A stretch of 64,000 nt of DNA from Brachybacterium sp042666875 (GCF_042666875.1 NZ_JBHTCX010000012.1:62001-126000), one strand, 5' to 3'. Counted from the stretch's first letter, positions 45,114 to 56,090 are shown. Program-made: numbers and translations. Notes: generated from the letters alone by a model not told the origin.

Positions 45114-45416
45114 CGTCGTCCTCTCCGTCGGAGCCTGGTCCCTCGCGGGCAGAAGTTCTCGCGTCCGCGACTCCTCGCATGCAGAAGTCTAGGCGGTGAC
45201 CATATCGCGGCCCGCTGTCCACTGCCTGCGTTCGCGCCTGGAACGGGGGCGTGTTGCGTGCATCTGTCGATCCGGGACGCGCAGGGGCCGACGTGATGCG
45301 GTGGGCGCGGTCGGCTCTCGCGCTCGGCTCTCTCGGATGAACTGAGCGGAGCCGGCGCCGGCGTCGACGTCCGCTCCGGAGTCCGGGCAGCGGCCCGGAC
45401 CTGGCCCACGCCCGGG

Positions 45417-45456
45417 CGAGACCTTCCCGAGACCGGCGCGAGACCGTCCCGAGACA
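45417..45456 (+). promoter_or_regulatory. four CGAGACC heptamers at exact 11-bp spacing
   Basis: CGAGACC at 45417, 45428 and 45439 and CGAGACA at 45450, separated by four-base spacers TTCC, GGCG and GTCC. The array ends five bases upstream of the -35-like TTGCCC. Heptamer direct repeats at 11-bp spacing are the binding layout of OmpR/PhoB and SARP-type winged-helix regulators. Confidence 0.6.
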
Positions 45457-45461
45457 TTGCG

Positions 45462-45490
45462 TTGCCCGTCGCAGACCTCTCTGCAATAAT
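45462..45490 (+). promoter_or_regulatory. candidate promoter of the DUF4193 gene (TTGCCC-17-AATAAT)
   Basis: TTGCCC (45462-45467) and AATAAT (45485-45490) are spaced by 17 bases, with TGC before the -10. Predicted start near 45497. Confidence 0.4.
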
Positions 45491-45612
45491 GCCGCCGCAT
45501 TCAGCGTTGCGACCAGGACCGACCCGCAGGGGCACGGGCAGTCTCGCCAGCGCAGGACCGCCGCACGCACCGAGGTCGGACGACCGCCGAGACAACCAGG
45601 AACGGACCGTAG

Positions 45613-45915
45613 ATGGCCACAGATTACGACGCCCCGCGCAAGAACGAGGACGAATCGAACGACGACTCCATCGAGGAGCTCAAGGGCCGCCGGAGCGAAG
45701 CGGCGGCCCCCACGGTGGACGAGGACGAGGCGGAGGCGGCGGACTCGTACGAGCTCCCCGGCGCCGATCTCTCCGGCGAGGAGCTCTCCGTGAGAGTTCT
45801 TCCCCGTCAGGCCGATGAGTTCACCTGCGCCAGCTGCTTCCTCGTGAAGCACCGCAGCCAGATCGACCACGTCGAGGGCACCCTCATCATCTGCAAGGAG
45901 TGTGCCGCCGCTTGA
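45613..45915 (+). CDS. DUF4193 family protein
   Basis: A 100-residue acidic protein conserved across actinobacteria. It starts MATDYDAPRKNEDESNDDSIEEL and ends with a four-cysteine zinc-ribbon pair, CASCFLVKH and CKECAAA (about residues 76-79 and 94-97). The N-terminal ATDYDAPR segment is the family signature. Function is not known to me; related to nothing enzymatic. It has its own upstream control array and is followed by an 18-bp hairpin, so it forms a single-gene unit. Confidence 0.92.
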   Translation: MATDYDAPRKNEDESNDDSIEELKGRRSEAAAPTVDEDEAEAADSYELPGADLSGEELSVRVLPRQADEFTCASCFLVKHRSQIDHVEGTLIICKECAAA

Positions 45916-45944
45916 GCGGCGATCACTTCCGCGCACGATCTCGC

Positions 45945-45985
45945 CAGGACGGCGCCGCATCCATGTCGGATGCGGCGCCGTCCTG
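45945..45985. terminator. bidirectional hairpin terminator, 18-bp perfect stem
   Basis: Arms 45945-45962 and 45968-45985 are exactly complementary around ATGTC, between the convergent DUF4193 and DUF3093 genes. Confidence 0.7.
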
Positions 45986-46084
45986 CATGTCGTGGGGCCC
46001 AATGCCGCAGCGTCGACCGTCTCCGGCGTCCGGTCTCCCGTGCCGCGGGAGTCCGGCTCGAGCCCGCTGAGGCGTTCGCCCCGC

Positions 46085-46621
46085 TCAGCCGCTTCGCGAG
46101 TCCCGTCGGGCGCTGCGCAGTGCGAGCGCGAGGTCGTCGGGACGGCGTGAGGAGCCGACCCACGCGGTGGTGGAATCCTCGTCATCGAGCACCTCGACGC
46201 GGAAGCCCGAGGAGACCCAGCCGCGCACGCAGTGGTGCGCCAGAGGCTCGAAGCCCTGACCCATCGTGGTGCGCCACTCGTCCCCGCGCAGCACCGTCGC
46301 CTCACCGAGCTGATCGACCTCGATCCGAGCGCGGCCCATCGTGAACCAGCCGTCCTTGACCTCCAGGACGGGGGAGTAGAGCACGGCGAGGATCACCGCG
46401 ACGATGATCGAGACCACTCCGACCACGAGCGCGGTCGTGAGATGCAAGGGCACGATGACCACCCCGAGGATGGAGCCGAGCGCCACCACCACGACCCAGG
46501 TCCCCGGGCCGGGCAGCAGGCGCTCACGGAAGAGAGGCTCCTGGTCACGGGGGCGATTCGGGGCGGATGGTGCGGGCTCTCCGGTCGGTGAGGCGGTGCG
46601 GGGATCGACGGCGTCGGGCAT
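46085..46621 (-). CDS. DUF3093 family membrane protein
   Basis: A 178-residue protein with a polar N-terminus, two closely spaced helices at about 40-60 and 63-83, and a soluble C-terminal domain with the family pattern FTMGRARIEVDQLGEATVL and ending in DDLALALRSAR. Function unknown. In mycobacteria it also lies between the DUF4193 gene and dut. The ATG lies six bases after GACGAT on the minus strand, so it may be leaderless; it is divergent to dut. Confidence 0.88.
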   Translation of the reverse strand: MPDAVDPRTASPTGEPAPSAPNRPRDQEPLFRERLLPGPGTWVVVVALGSILGVVIVPLHLTTALVVGVVSIIVAVILAVLYSPVLEVKDGWFTMGRARIEVDQLGEATVLRGDEWRTTMGQGFEPLAHHCVRGWVSSGFRVEVLDDEDSTTAWVGSSRRPDDLALALRSARRDSRSG

Positions 46622-46682
46622 GCGCTCATCGTCTCACGCAGCCCCTGGACGCTCCAGCGCGCTGACGGCATACCCTGTGCCC

Positions 46683-47222
46683 ATGCCTGCTCTGCCTGAC
46701 TTCACGACCGAGGACGCGGACGCCGCACCCGCCCCCATGGGGACGCCGCCGTTGCGGATCCGTCTCGCCCCCGGCACGCCGATGCCCCACCGCGCTCACG
46801 CCGACGACGCCGGCCTGGATCTCTCCAGCGCCGAGGACGTCGAGATCCCCGCCGGGGGGCGAGCCCTCGTCGACACCGGGGTCTCGCTCGCACTGCCCCC
46901 CGGCACCGTGGGACTGGTCTGCCCTCGCTCGGGACTGGCCTCCCGGCACGGCATCACCGTGCTGAACGGTCCCGGTATCGTGGACGCCGGATATCGCGGG
47001 CCGATCAAGGTCTCGCTGCACAACACCGACCTGTCCGAACCGTTCGCCCTCGCGGCGGGGGACCGGATCGCCCAGTTGGTCGTGGTTCCGTTCCTGGCGC
47101 CGGCGCTGCAGCAGGTCGATGACCTCGACGCCACCGATCGTGACGCCTCCGGCTTCGGGTCCAGCGGCGGCTTCGGCCCCGGACCGGCACCGGCCGGCAC
47201 CGACGAGCACAAGGAGGGATGA
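46683..47222 (+). CDS. dut: dUTP diphosphatase
   Basis: Hydrolyses dUTP to dUMP and PPi, keeping uracil out of DNA. The 179 residues contain all five trimeric-dUTPase motifs: DDAGLDLSS, PRSGLASRHG, NGPGIVDAGYRGPIKV, GDRIAQLVV and GFGSSGGFG. The N-terminal ~30 residues are an extension. The ATG lies six bases after TACCCT (46671-46676) without a ribosome binding site, so a leaderless message is likely. Its stop overlaps the DUF3710 start, heading a three-gene operon. Confidence 0.96.
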   Translation: MPALPDFTTEDADAAPAPMGTPPLRIRLAPGTPMPHRAHADDAGLDLSSAEDVEIPAGGRALVDTGVSLALPPGTVGLVCPRSGLASRHGITVLNGPGIVDAGYRGPIKVSLHNTDLSEPFALAAGDRIAQLVVVPFLAPALQQVDDLDATDRDASGFGSSGGFGPGPAPAGTDEHKEG

Positions 47223-48004
47223 CCGTGGGACTGTTCTCCCGCAGGAAGCGCGCGGAGTCCGACGAGGGCGAGCACGCCGTCCCCGAGGACTCCCTCGAGG
47301 ACGTCGGTCTCGGCCAGGACGAGGACGACGCCGAACCGACCGGGGCCGACGAGCCGGAGGCCGACGAAGCGCCCGACGAGGCGCCCCCGCGAGCCGAACA
47401 CCTCGACGAGGGGCCCTTTGACGCCCCGGACGCCCCCGACGAGGACCGCATCGACCTCGGCGGCCTCCAGGTCCCCACCATCGAGGACATGGAGCTGCGG
47501 ATGGAGGTCGACCAGCGCACCGGAACCGTCACCGGCGCGAATCTGGTCATCGGCGGCTCGTCCCTGCAGGTCCAGGCGTTCGCCGCCCCGAAATCGCGCG
47601 GCCTGTGGGACGAGGTGCGCACGTCGTTGCGCGACTCCGTCGTCAAGCAGGGCGGCACCGCCGAGACCCGGCCCGGCGTCTTCGGGACCGAGCTGATCAC
47701 CCGGCTGCCCGTCAAGCGCACCGATGGCCGTACCGGGTACCGCCCGGCGCGCTTCATCGGCATCGACGGGCCTCGCTGGTTCCTCCGCGCGATCCTCACC
47801 GGCAAGGCGCTGTCCGACAAGGAGCAGGCCAAGAGCTTCGAGACCCTGGTCTCCCGCCTGGTCGTGGTACGCGGAGGCGAGGCGATGGCGCCCCAGGAAC
47901 TGATTCCGCTGACGTTGCCCGGCCAGCGCCCGGGCCTCACCCAGACCGGCGCCGGCCCGCTGGATCCGCTGGCGCGCGGCCCCGAGATCACGCAGATCGG
48001 ATGA
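47219..48004 (+). CDS. DUF3710 family protein
   Basis: A 261-residue protein following dut in many actinobacteria. After a short basic start (GLFSRRKRAES), about 60 residues are acidic and disordered; the domain (about 80-240) has VPTIEDMELRMEVDQRTGTV and GPRWFLRAILTGKAL split by family-typical residues. No catalytic motif is apparent, function unknown. ATGA overlaps on both sides (dut, DUF3159) show a coupled operon. Confidence 0.88.
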   Translation: MTVGLFSRRKRAESDEGEHAVPEDSLEDVGLGQDEDDAEPTGADEPEADEAPDEAPPRAEHLDEGPFDAPDAPDEDRIDLGGLQVPTIEDMELRMEVDQRTGTVTGANLVIGGSSLQVQAFAAPKSRGLWDEVRTSLRDSVVKQGGTAETRPGVFGTELITRLPVKRTDGRTGYRPARFIGIDGPRWFLRAILTGKALSDKEQAKSFETLVSRLVVVRGGEAMAPQELIPLTLPGQRPGLTQTGAGPLDPLARGPEITQIG

Positions 48005-48774
48005 GCACGCCCTCCCCGGGCCCCGGCCCGTCCCAGCCCCCACGGTCCGGTGGACCGGCCGACCCGGCGCGACCGGGCGAGAATGCCGAGCCGGCGCGAC
48101 CGACCCCTGCCCGCTCGCCCGGAGCGGGAGAGGGCGATCCGGTCAAGCGCGGCCTCGGAGGCGTCCTGCATCAGGAGGAGTTCTCCGTCGCCGACGCGAT
48201 CGGCGGGCCGCGCGGCATCGCCGAATCGGTGCTGCCGACGCTGCTGTTCATCGTCCTGTACGTCGCCACCCGGTCCGTGACCCTCGCCTCCGTCTCGGCG
48301 GTCGCGGTGGTGGCAATCTTCCTGGTGGCACGCCTTATCCAGCGCCAGAGCCCCTCGACCGTGCTCGGCGGCCTGATCGGGGTGGGCCTCGGGGCGGTCC
48401 TCGCGATCCGTTCCGGGGACGGCTCCGACTTCTACGCGCCCGGCCTCGCCATAAATGCCGTGGCCCTGGTGGTCCTGGCGATCTCGCTGCTGGTGCGGCG
48501 GCCGCTGGTCGGGTACTTCATCGGTGCCCTGGATCCGCGCGTGAAGGACTGGGCGCAGGATCCCGACGCCCGCCGCGTCTACGGCCGGGCCACTGTGCTG
48601 TTCCTGGCGCTGTACGCCGCGAAGCTGGCCGTCCAGGTGCCGCTGCTGCTGACGGGTCAGGTGGCGGCGCTCGGCGTGGCCAAGCTCGCCATGGGCCTGC
48701 CCGCCTTCGCGGTGATCGCCTACCTGGTGTGGTTGATGCACCGCTCGCTGCTCTCCCGCGGCGGGTACTCCTGA
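48001..48774 (+). CDS. DUF3159 family integral membrane protein
   Basis: A 257-residue protein with a Pro-rich polar N-terminus (1-60) and five to six membrane helices between about 75 and 250. The family segment GGPRGIAESVLPTLLFIVLY begins the membrane part, and RRPLVGYFIG is another conserved block. Function unknown. In other actinobacteria two TrkA potassium-regulatory genes usually lie between this gene and the TrmA-family gene; they are missing here, and a 257-base gap takes their place. Confidence 0.88.
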   Translation: MSTPSPGPGPSQPPRSGGPADPARPGENAEPARPTPARSPGAGEGDPVKRGLGGVLHQEEFSVADAIGGPRGIAESVLPTLLFIVLYVATRSVTLASVSAVAVVAIFLVARLIQRQSPSTVLGGLIGVGLGAVLAIRSGDGSDFYAPGLAINAVALVVLAISLLVRRPLVGYFIGALDPRVKDWAQDPDARRVYGRATVLFLALYAAKLAVQVPLLLTGQVAALGVAKLAMGLPAFAVIAYLVWLMHRSLLSRGGYS

Positions 48775-49031
48775 GGCTCCGTCTCGAGCTCTGAGCCCGC
48801 AGCTCGACCACCCGGCGCCTCGTCCTTCCGGTGCCGAGACGTAGGCTTCTGCTGGGCCTCAGCTCGCCCGGGCGGGAGCGTGCCGGTCCCCGCAGGGGTC
48901 CGCCTGGTGGGACACTGGGGGCCGAAGAGTTCCCGGGCGTGAGCCTCGGCCGGCGCCGGAACTCGCCACGAGATCGAGGAGCTGCGGTCCGCGACGGCAC
49001 GAGTGCGCGCGGACGGAGGAGGAGTGGTCCG

Positions 49032-50354
49032 ATGAGCCCGGACGCCGAACGAGTGCCCAGCCCCGCCGTCGGCGGCCGACTTCTGACTCTCACCGTCGGA
49101 CCACCCGCGGCCGGCGGCACCTTCGTCGCCCGCCACGAGGGACGAGTGGTCTTCGTCCGTGGCACCACACCGGGAGAGACCGTGACGGCCCGGCTGCTCG
49201 ATGACCCCGAGGAGAACGCCTCGGCCCGGTTCTGGCGCGCCGAGGCGATCGATGTGCTCGAGGCCGGCGTGGACCGGGTGCCCTCGGTGTGGGAGGAGGC
49301 CGCCGCTGACGGCGTCGGCGGGGCGGAATGGGCCCACATCGCCCTCCCCGCCCAGCGCCGCATCGCCAGCGAGGTCATGCAGGAACTGCTGCGCCGCGCC
49401 GGAGTGACCAGCTACCCGATCGAGGACGTGCAGGTCGAGCCCGCGCCGCACGATCTCGACGGGCTCGGATGGCGCACCCGCGTGCGCTTCGCCGTCGATG
49501 CCGACGGGCGCGTCGGGATGCGCGGATGGCGCTCCCACGAGGTGCGCGACGCCGGCGAGAACCCGTTGGCCGCCCCGGCCATCCGGGACCTGCGCCTGGG
49601 GGAGTGGACCGCCCCGGAGGGCACCGAGGCGATCGACGCCGTGGCCCCGTCGGCGGGACCCGCCTCCGTGGTGCTGATCGGTCGCGAGCTCGACCCCGCC
49701 TCAGTCGTCGTCCCGGACAGCTGGGGCGATGCCGGGGTCGCCGTGCGCACCGGCCGCGGCCTGGTGCCGCTGCGCGGGGACGGAACCGTGCGCGAACGGG
49801 TGGGCGAGCGCCTGTTCGCCGTCAGCGCCACGGGCTTCTGGCAGGCTCACCGCCGCGCGGCGGAGCTGCTCAGCGAGGTCGTCGAGTCCACCCTTCGGGC
49901 GCCCCACGGCGGCAGTGCCTGGGACCTCTACGGAGGTGTGGGCCTGTTCGCTGCGACCGCGGCGGAGCAGGTCGGCCGTGACGGCAGCGTCATCACGGTC
50001 GAGGGCAACCGCCGCGCCTCCCAGCTGGCGGCCGAGAACCTCGAGGATCTGCCCCAGGTCTCGACCGCCACGGCCGACGTCACCGACTGGGTCAGAGCCC
50101 GTCGTGGCGGCGTGGACGTGGTCGTGCTCGACCCGCCCCGCAACGGCGCCGGCACCGAACTGATGGGTCTGCTGGCCAAGGCGGTGCGACAGCGGATCGT
50201 GTACGTCTCCTGCGAGCCCTCCACCCTGGCCCGCGACCTCGCCGCGATCGAGAAGGCCGGCTGGAAGATCTCCGAGCTGCGCGCCTTCGACCTCTTCCCG
50301 CATACCCACCACGTGGAGTCGGTGGTGGTGCTGGAGCGCGACAGCGAGTCCTGA
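49032..50354 (+). CDS. TrmA/RlmD-family RNA (uracil-5-)-methyltransferase lacking Fe-S cysteines
   Basis: SAM-dependent enzyme that methylates uracil in tRNA or rRNA. In 440 residues: an N-terminal TRAM domain (about 15-75), then the catalytic domain with the SAM site WDLYGGVGLFAATAAEQVG, DVVVLDPPRNGAG and the nucleophile C394 in YVSCEPSTLARDL. C394 is the only cysteine; the usual 4Fe-4S motif before the catalytic part is degenerate (GGAEWAHI instead of CGGCxWQH), so the cluster is lost. GGAGGAGGAG precedes the ATG. Neighbours (dut operon, aconitase, dxs) are the conserved actinobacterial order. Confidence 0.9.
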   Translation: MSPDAERVPSPAVGGRLLTLTVGPPAAGGTFVARHEGRVVFVRGTTPGETVTARLLDDPEENASARFWRAEAIDVLEAGVDRVPSVWEEAAADGVGGAEWAHIALPAQRRIASEVMQELLRRAGVTSYPIEDVQVEPAPHDLDGLGWRTRVRFAVDADGRVGMRGWRSHEVRDAGENPLAAPAIRDLRLGEWTAPEGTEAIDAVAPSAGPASVVLIGRELDPASVVVPDSWGDAGVAVRTGRGLVPLRGDGTVRERVGERLFAVSATGFWQAHRRAAELLSEVVESTLRAPHGGSAWDLYGGVGLFAATAAEQVGRDGSVITVEGNRRASQLAAENLEDLPQVSTATADVTDWVRARRGGVDVVVLDPPRNGAGTELMGLLAKAVRQRIVYVSCEPSTLARDLAAIEKAGWKISELRAFDLFPHTHHVESVVVLERDSES

Positions 50355-50378
50355 GCCCGGCGCTCCCGTGGTAGGCTT

Positions 50379-50396
50379 TATCTTGACGTCAAGATA
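50379..50396. promoter_or_regulatory. perfect 18-bp palindrome upstream of aconitase
   Basis: TATCTTGACGTCAAGATA. It begins one base after a TAGGCT -10-like box (50372-50377), so a bound protein would cover the start site. A second -10-like box, TACGAT (50509-50514), lies nearer the gene. MarR-type regulators bind similar palindromes; TamR is known to control aconitase in Streptomyces. Confidence 0.6.
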
Positions 50397-50549
50397 TCTA
50401 CCGGAGATCACTCCGGAGACCCCCGTGGCCACGCCCGGCGAGCGTCGTGCACCTGCGCGCCGCCCGGGACGGTCACGGCGTTCGCCCGTCCGCCCCGGCG
50501 GGCGCGCATACGATGGAGGGGTCGCCTCATCACCCAAGGAGTTCGCCTC

Positions 50550-53339
<2,790 letters not shown>

Positions 53340-53419
53340 GCCGGGACGGCCCGGGCTCCCGCAGCCCGGGTCGTCGACCCCGGTTCATCGACCGTGGGCG
53401 AGAGTCCCCGTGAGTGCGT

Positions 53420-53451
53420 GCGCCCCGTCAGGCTTCGGCCTGGCGGGGCGC
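53420..53451 (+). terminator. hairpin terminator after acnA with TTCG loop
   Basis: A 14-bp stem (53420-53433 with 53438-53451, one G-T pair) closed by the stable tetraloop TTCG; no T-run. Confidence 0.7.
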
Positions 53452-53538
53452 TCTGCGCGGGGCGGGCATGGTTCTCCTCCGGATATGGGACTAGGCTCCT
53501 GGCCAGCGCTGGTCCGAGACGTCCGGAAGGGGATGATG

Positions 53539-53886
53539 ATGTCCGATCACGAGGCCTACATCTCCGCGGCGCCCGAGCAATTCCGGCCGGTGCTCGAACA
53601 GCTCCGCGGCGAGCTTGCGGCCGCCCTGCCGGAGGCACGTGAGGTCCTCAAGTACGACATGCCGGGTTTCGAGATCGGGGGATCGGTCGTCGCGGGGTAT
53701 GCCGCCTTCAGCCGGCAGTGCGGCCTGTATGTCGCCGCAGGTGCCATCGCGTCGCACGCCGAGGACATCGCCGCGGCCGGGCTGAAGGCGACCAAGACCG
53801 GTGTCACCTTCACTGCGCGGAAGCCGATACCCGGGGATCTGATCCGTCAGCTCGCGCTCGCCTCCCGCCGCGAGCACGGGAGATGA
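53539..53886 (+). CDS. DUF1801 (YdhG-like) family protein
   Basis: A 115-residue single-domain protein. It has the DUF1801 pattern: YISAAPEQFRPVLEQLRGEL, then LPEAREVLKYDMPGFEI and a C-terminal helix that follows FTARKPIP. The family includes a proposed iron chaperone (frataxin-like YdhG in Bacillus) but the role is unsettled. Three consecutive ATGs exist (53533, 53536, 53539); I chose the third because GGAAGGGG is then spaced by six bases. It lies between acnA and dxs, each apparently separate. Confidence 0.82.
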   Translation: MSDHEAYISAAPEQFRPVLEQLRGELAAALPEAREVLKYDMPGFEIGGSVVAGYAAFSRQCGLYVAAGAIASHAEDIAAAGLKATKTGVTFTARKPIPGDLIRQLALASRREHGR

Positions 53887-53930
53887 GCGAGCCCGACGGC
53901 ACCGCGCAGCAGCGCGGCGACGTCCACTAG

Positions 53931-54007
53931 TGCACCGCTGCGCACGGATACTGCACCGCGATGCACACTCCGGTGGGGACCGGTGAATCACCGGTGAAGA
54001 TGTGCAC
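53931..54007 (+). promoter_or_regulatory. helically phased TGCAC and CCGGTG repeats upstream of dxs
   Basis: TGCAC/CGCAC at 53931, 53941, 53952, 53962 and 54003; CCGGTG at 53970, 53980 and 53991. Intervals are mostly 10-11 bases. Within it lies the palindrome ACCGGTGAATCACCGGT (53979-53995). A TAAGCT -10 box follows at 54049-54054. Confidence 0.5.
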
Positions 54008-54048
54008 GAATGTGACCATGCGGTCCGTCGATACAGGTCAGCACGACG

Positions 54049-54054
54049 TAAGCT
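54049..54054 (+). promoter_or_regulatory. -10 box (TAAGCT) for dxs
   Basis: TAAGCT fits TAxxxT. The predicted start near 54061 gives a ~33-base leader that carries the GGAGG site before dxs. No good -35. Confidence 0.45.
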
Positions 54055-54093
54055 GGCGGCATCCCGTCCCCGAGGCCGATGGAGGACCTGCGC

Positions 54094-56010
54094 ATGTCGA
54101 CCTCTCAGCAGCATGCCGTCCGGTACGCCGCACCGTCCGCGCCGGCCCCCTCCGCGGCCCCTCGCCCGGCCGCCGGTGACGCCTCACCCGGGGCCGGACC
54201 GACGGACGTGGACATCCCCGCCGATCCCGCCCGGCTGCGCGAGCTGGCCCCCACCGAGCTCCCGGCGCTCGCACGCACCCTGCGCCGACGGCTGGTGGAG
54301 ATCACCTCGCAGCACGGCGGGCACCTCGGTCCCAACCTCGGCGTCGTCGAATTGACCCTCGCCCTGCACCGCGAGCTCGACTCGCCGCGCGAGGCGATCG
54401 TGTTCGACACCGGCCATCAGGCCTACGTGCACAAGATGCTCACCGGCCGCGCCGATCTCGCCGGCCTCCGCGGCGCCGGAGGCACGGCCGGGTACCCGGA
54501 CCGCGCCGAGTCCGCCCACGACGTCGTCGAGAACTCCCACGCCTCCGGCTCGATCGCCTGGGCGCACGGCATCGACCGCGCCCACCGCCTCGCCGGCGAG
54601 CCCGGGGTGTCCGTCGCGGTCACCGGCGACGGGGCACTGACCGGCGGCGTCGGCCTCGAAGCGCTCAACGAGCTCGCCACCGACGTCGGCTCACGCACCA
54701 TCGTGGTGCTCAATGACAACACCCGTTCCTACGCGCCGACCGTCGGGGGACTGTCACAGCACCTGCGAGACCTGCGCGAGGGCACGGTCGCGGCGGGCGA
54801 CGACCTGTTCAGCTCCCTGGGACTGACCTACCTGGGGCCGATCGACGGCCACGACCACGCAGCCCTGGCGCGCGCACTGCGGCAGGCCCGGGCGGCGGCC
54901 GAGGATCCGGAGCGCCCCGGTGTGGTGCTGCACGTGATCACCCGTAAGGGAGCAGGCTTCGCCCGCGCCGAGATGGACGCCCTCGACCACTGGCACACCA
55001 CCGGGCCCTTCGACATCGAGCCGCCGAACGAACCCGAGAGCGCTCCGGTCCCGGAGGCGAGCGATTCGCCGGCCCCTCCCGCAACCTGGACCGCTCGCTT
55101 CTCCGCGGCGGTTCTCGAGGCCGCACGCGCGGACGATCGCGTCGTGGCCCTCAGCGCCGCGATGATCGACCCCGTCGGCCTCGCATCGATGCAGCGCGAG
55201 CTGCCCGAGCGCGTGATCGACGTCGGCATCGCCGAACAGCTCGCCCTGGACACCGCTGCCGGACTCTCCCGCGGCGGGGCGAAGCCTCTGGTCGCCCTGT
55301 ACTCGACGTTCCTGAACCGGGCCTTCGACCAACTGCTGCTGGACGTCGCGCTGCACGGCGAGGACGTCACCCTCACGCTCGACCGCGCCGGGATCACCGG
55401 CCCCGACGGGCCGAGCCATCACGGCATCTGGGACCTCGCCCTCGCTGCCCAGGTCCCGGGAATGGCCGTCTGGGCGCCGCGTGACGGCACGCGACTCGAT
55501 GATGCTGTGACCGCCGCCCTCACCGTGGCGGGGCCGTCGCTGGTGCGCTTCCCGAAGGGCTCGTGCCCGGCGGAGATGGACGCCGTCACCGTGACGGCGG
55601 CGGGGCATGTGCTGGCCGGGGATGTCGAGCAGCCGATCGACGTGCTGATCGTGAGCATCGGCGCGCTGGCCGATCGCGCTGTCGCGGCTGCTCAGGAATG
55701 CTCCGGGCTGGGGAACGTCGTGGTCCTTGATCCTCTCCAGGCGCTGCCTGTCCCCGCGGAGCTGGTCGACCTGGCCGCCGGTGCCCGCGCCGTGGTCACC
55801 CTCGAGGACGGCGTCGCCTCCCGTGGTGTCGGAGCGGCGCTTCGCGGACACCTCGGCGACCGCGCGAGCGTCTCGAGGCCGACGCCGCCCGTGCGCACCC
55901 TCGGGATCGACCAGTCGTTCATCCCGCACGGGGACCGCGGACGCCTCCTCGCCGAGCAGGGCCTGGACGCTCCCGGCATCGCATCGGCGGTGCGTGACGT
56001 GCTGCGCTGA
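54094..56010 (+). CDS. dxs: 1-deoxy-D-xylulose-5-phosphate synthase
   Basis: First step of the MEP isoprenoid pathway: joins pyruvate and glyceraldehyde-3-phosphate using thiamine diphosphate. In 638 residues: an N-terminal Ala/Pro-rich extension (1-30), SQHGGHLGPNLGVVELTLAL (part), the FDTGHQAYVHK loop, the ThDP/Mg motif GDGALTGGVGLEALNE, and the transketolase pyrimidine domain with DVGIAEQ (catalytic Glu). The C-terminal domain is complete. GATGGAGGACC sets the start at 54094. Product could feed the polyprenyl synthase at 23 kb (inference). Confidence 0.96.
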   Translation: MSTSQQHAVRYAAPSAPAPSAAPRPAAGDASPGAGPTDVDIPADPARLRELAPTELPALARTLRRRLVEITSQHGGHLGPNLGVVELTLALHRELDSPREAIVFDTGHQAYVHKMLTGRADLAGLRGAGGTAGYPDRAESAHDVVENSHASGSIAWAHGIDRAHRLAGEPGVSVAVTGDGALTGGVGLEALNELATDVGSRTIVVLNDNTRSYAPTVGGLSQHLRDLREGTVAAGDDLFSSLGLTYLGPIDGHDHAALARALRQARAAAEDPERPGVVLHVITRKGAGFARAEMDALDHWHTTGPFDIEPPNEPESAPVPEASDSPAPPATWTARFSAAVLEAARADDRVVALSAAMIDPVGLASMQRELPERVIDVGIAEQLALDTAAGLSRGGAKPLVALYSTFLNRAFDQLLLDVALHGEDVTLTLDRAGITGPDGPSHHGIWDLALAAQVPGMAVWAPRDGTRLDDAVTAALTVAGPSLVRFPKGSCPAEMDAVTVTAAGHVLAGDVEQPIDVLIVSIGALADRAVAAAQECSGLGNVVVLDPLQALPVPAELVDLAAGARAVVTLEDGVASRGVGAALRGHLGDRASVSRPTPPVRTLGIDQSFIPHGDRGRLLAEQGLDAPGIASAVRDVLR

Positions 56011-56090
56011 CGCGCGCGGCTGCACCCGTCCTGGGGAGCCATGGCTCCATGGCCCGGGGAGCTGTGACTCCTCGGTCCAGGGCTCCTCGG

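Larger units (their letters stand above)
45114..45612. other. divergent control region between sepH and the DUF4193 gene
   Basis: About 500 bases without a convincing gene. It contains the four-copy 11-bp CGAGACC array (45417-45456) and a promoter-like pair TTGCCC / AATAAT (45462-45467, 45485-45490), plus a roughly 115-base leader before the DUF4193 gene. Confidence 0.55.

Noticed and set aside
45912..46140. Plus-strand frames downstream of the DUF4193 gene
   Set aside because: They cover the terminator hairpin and the antisense of DUF3093; amino-acid composition is not protein-like.
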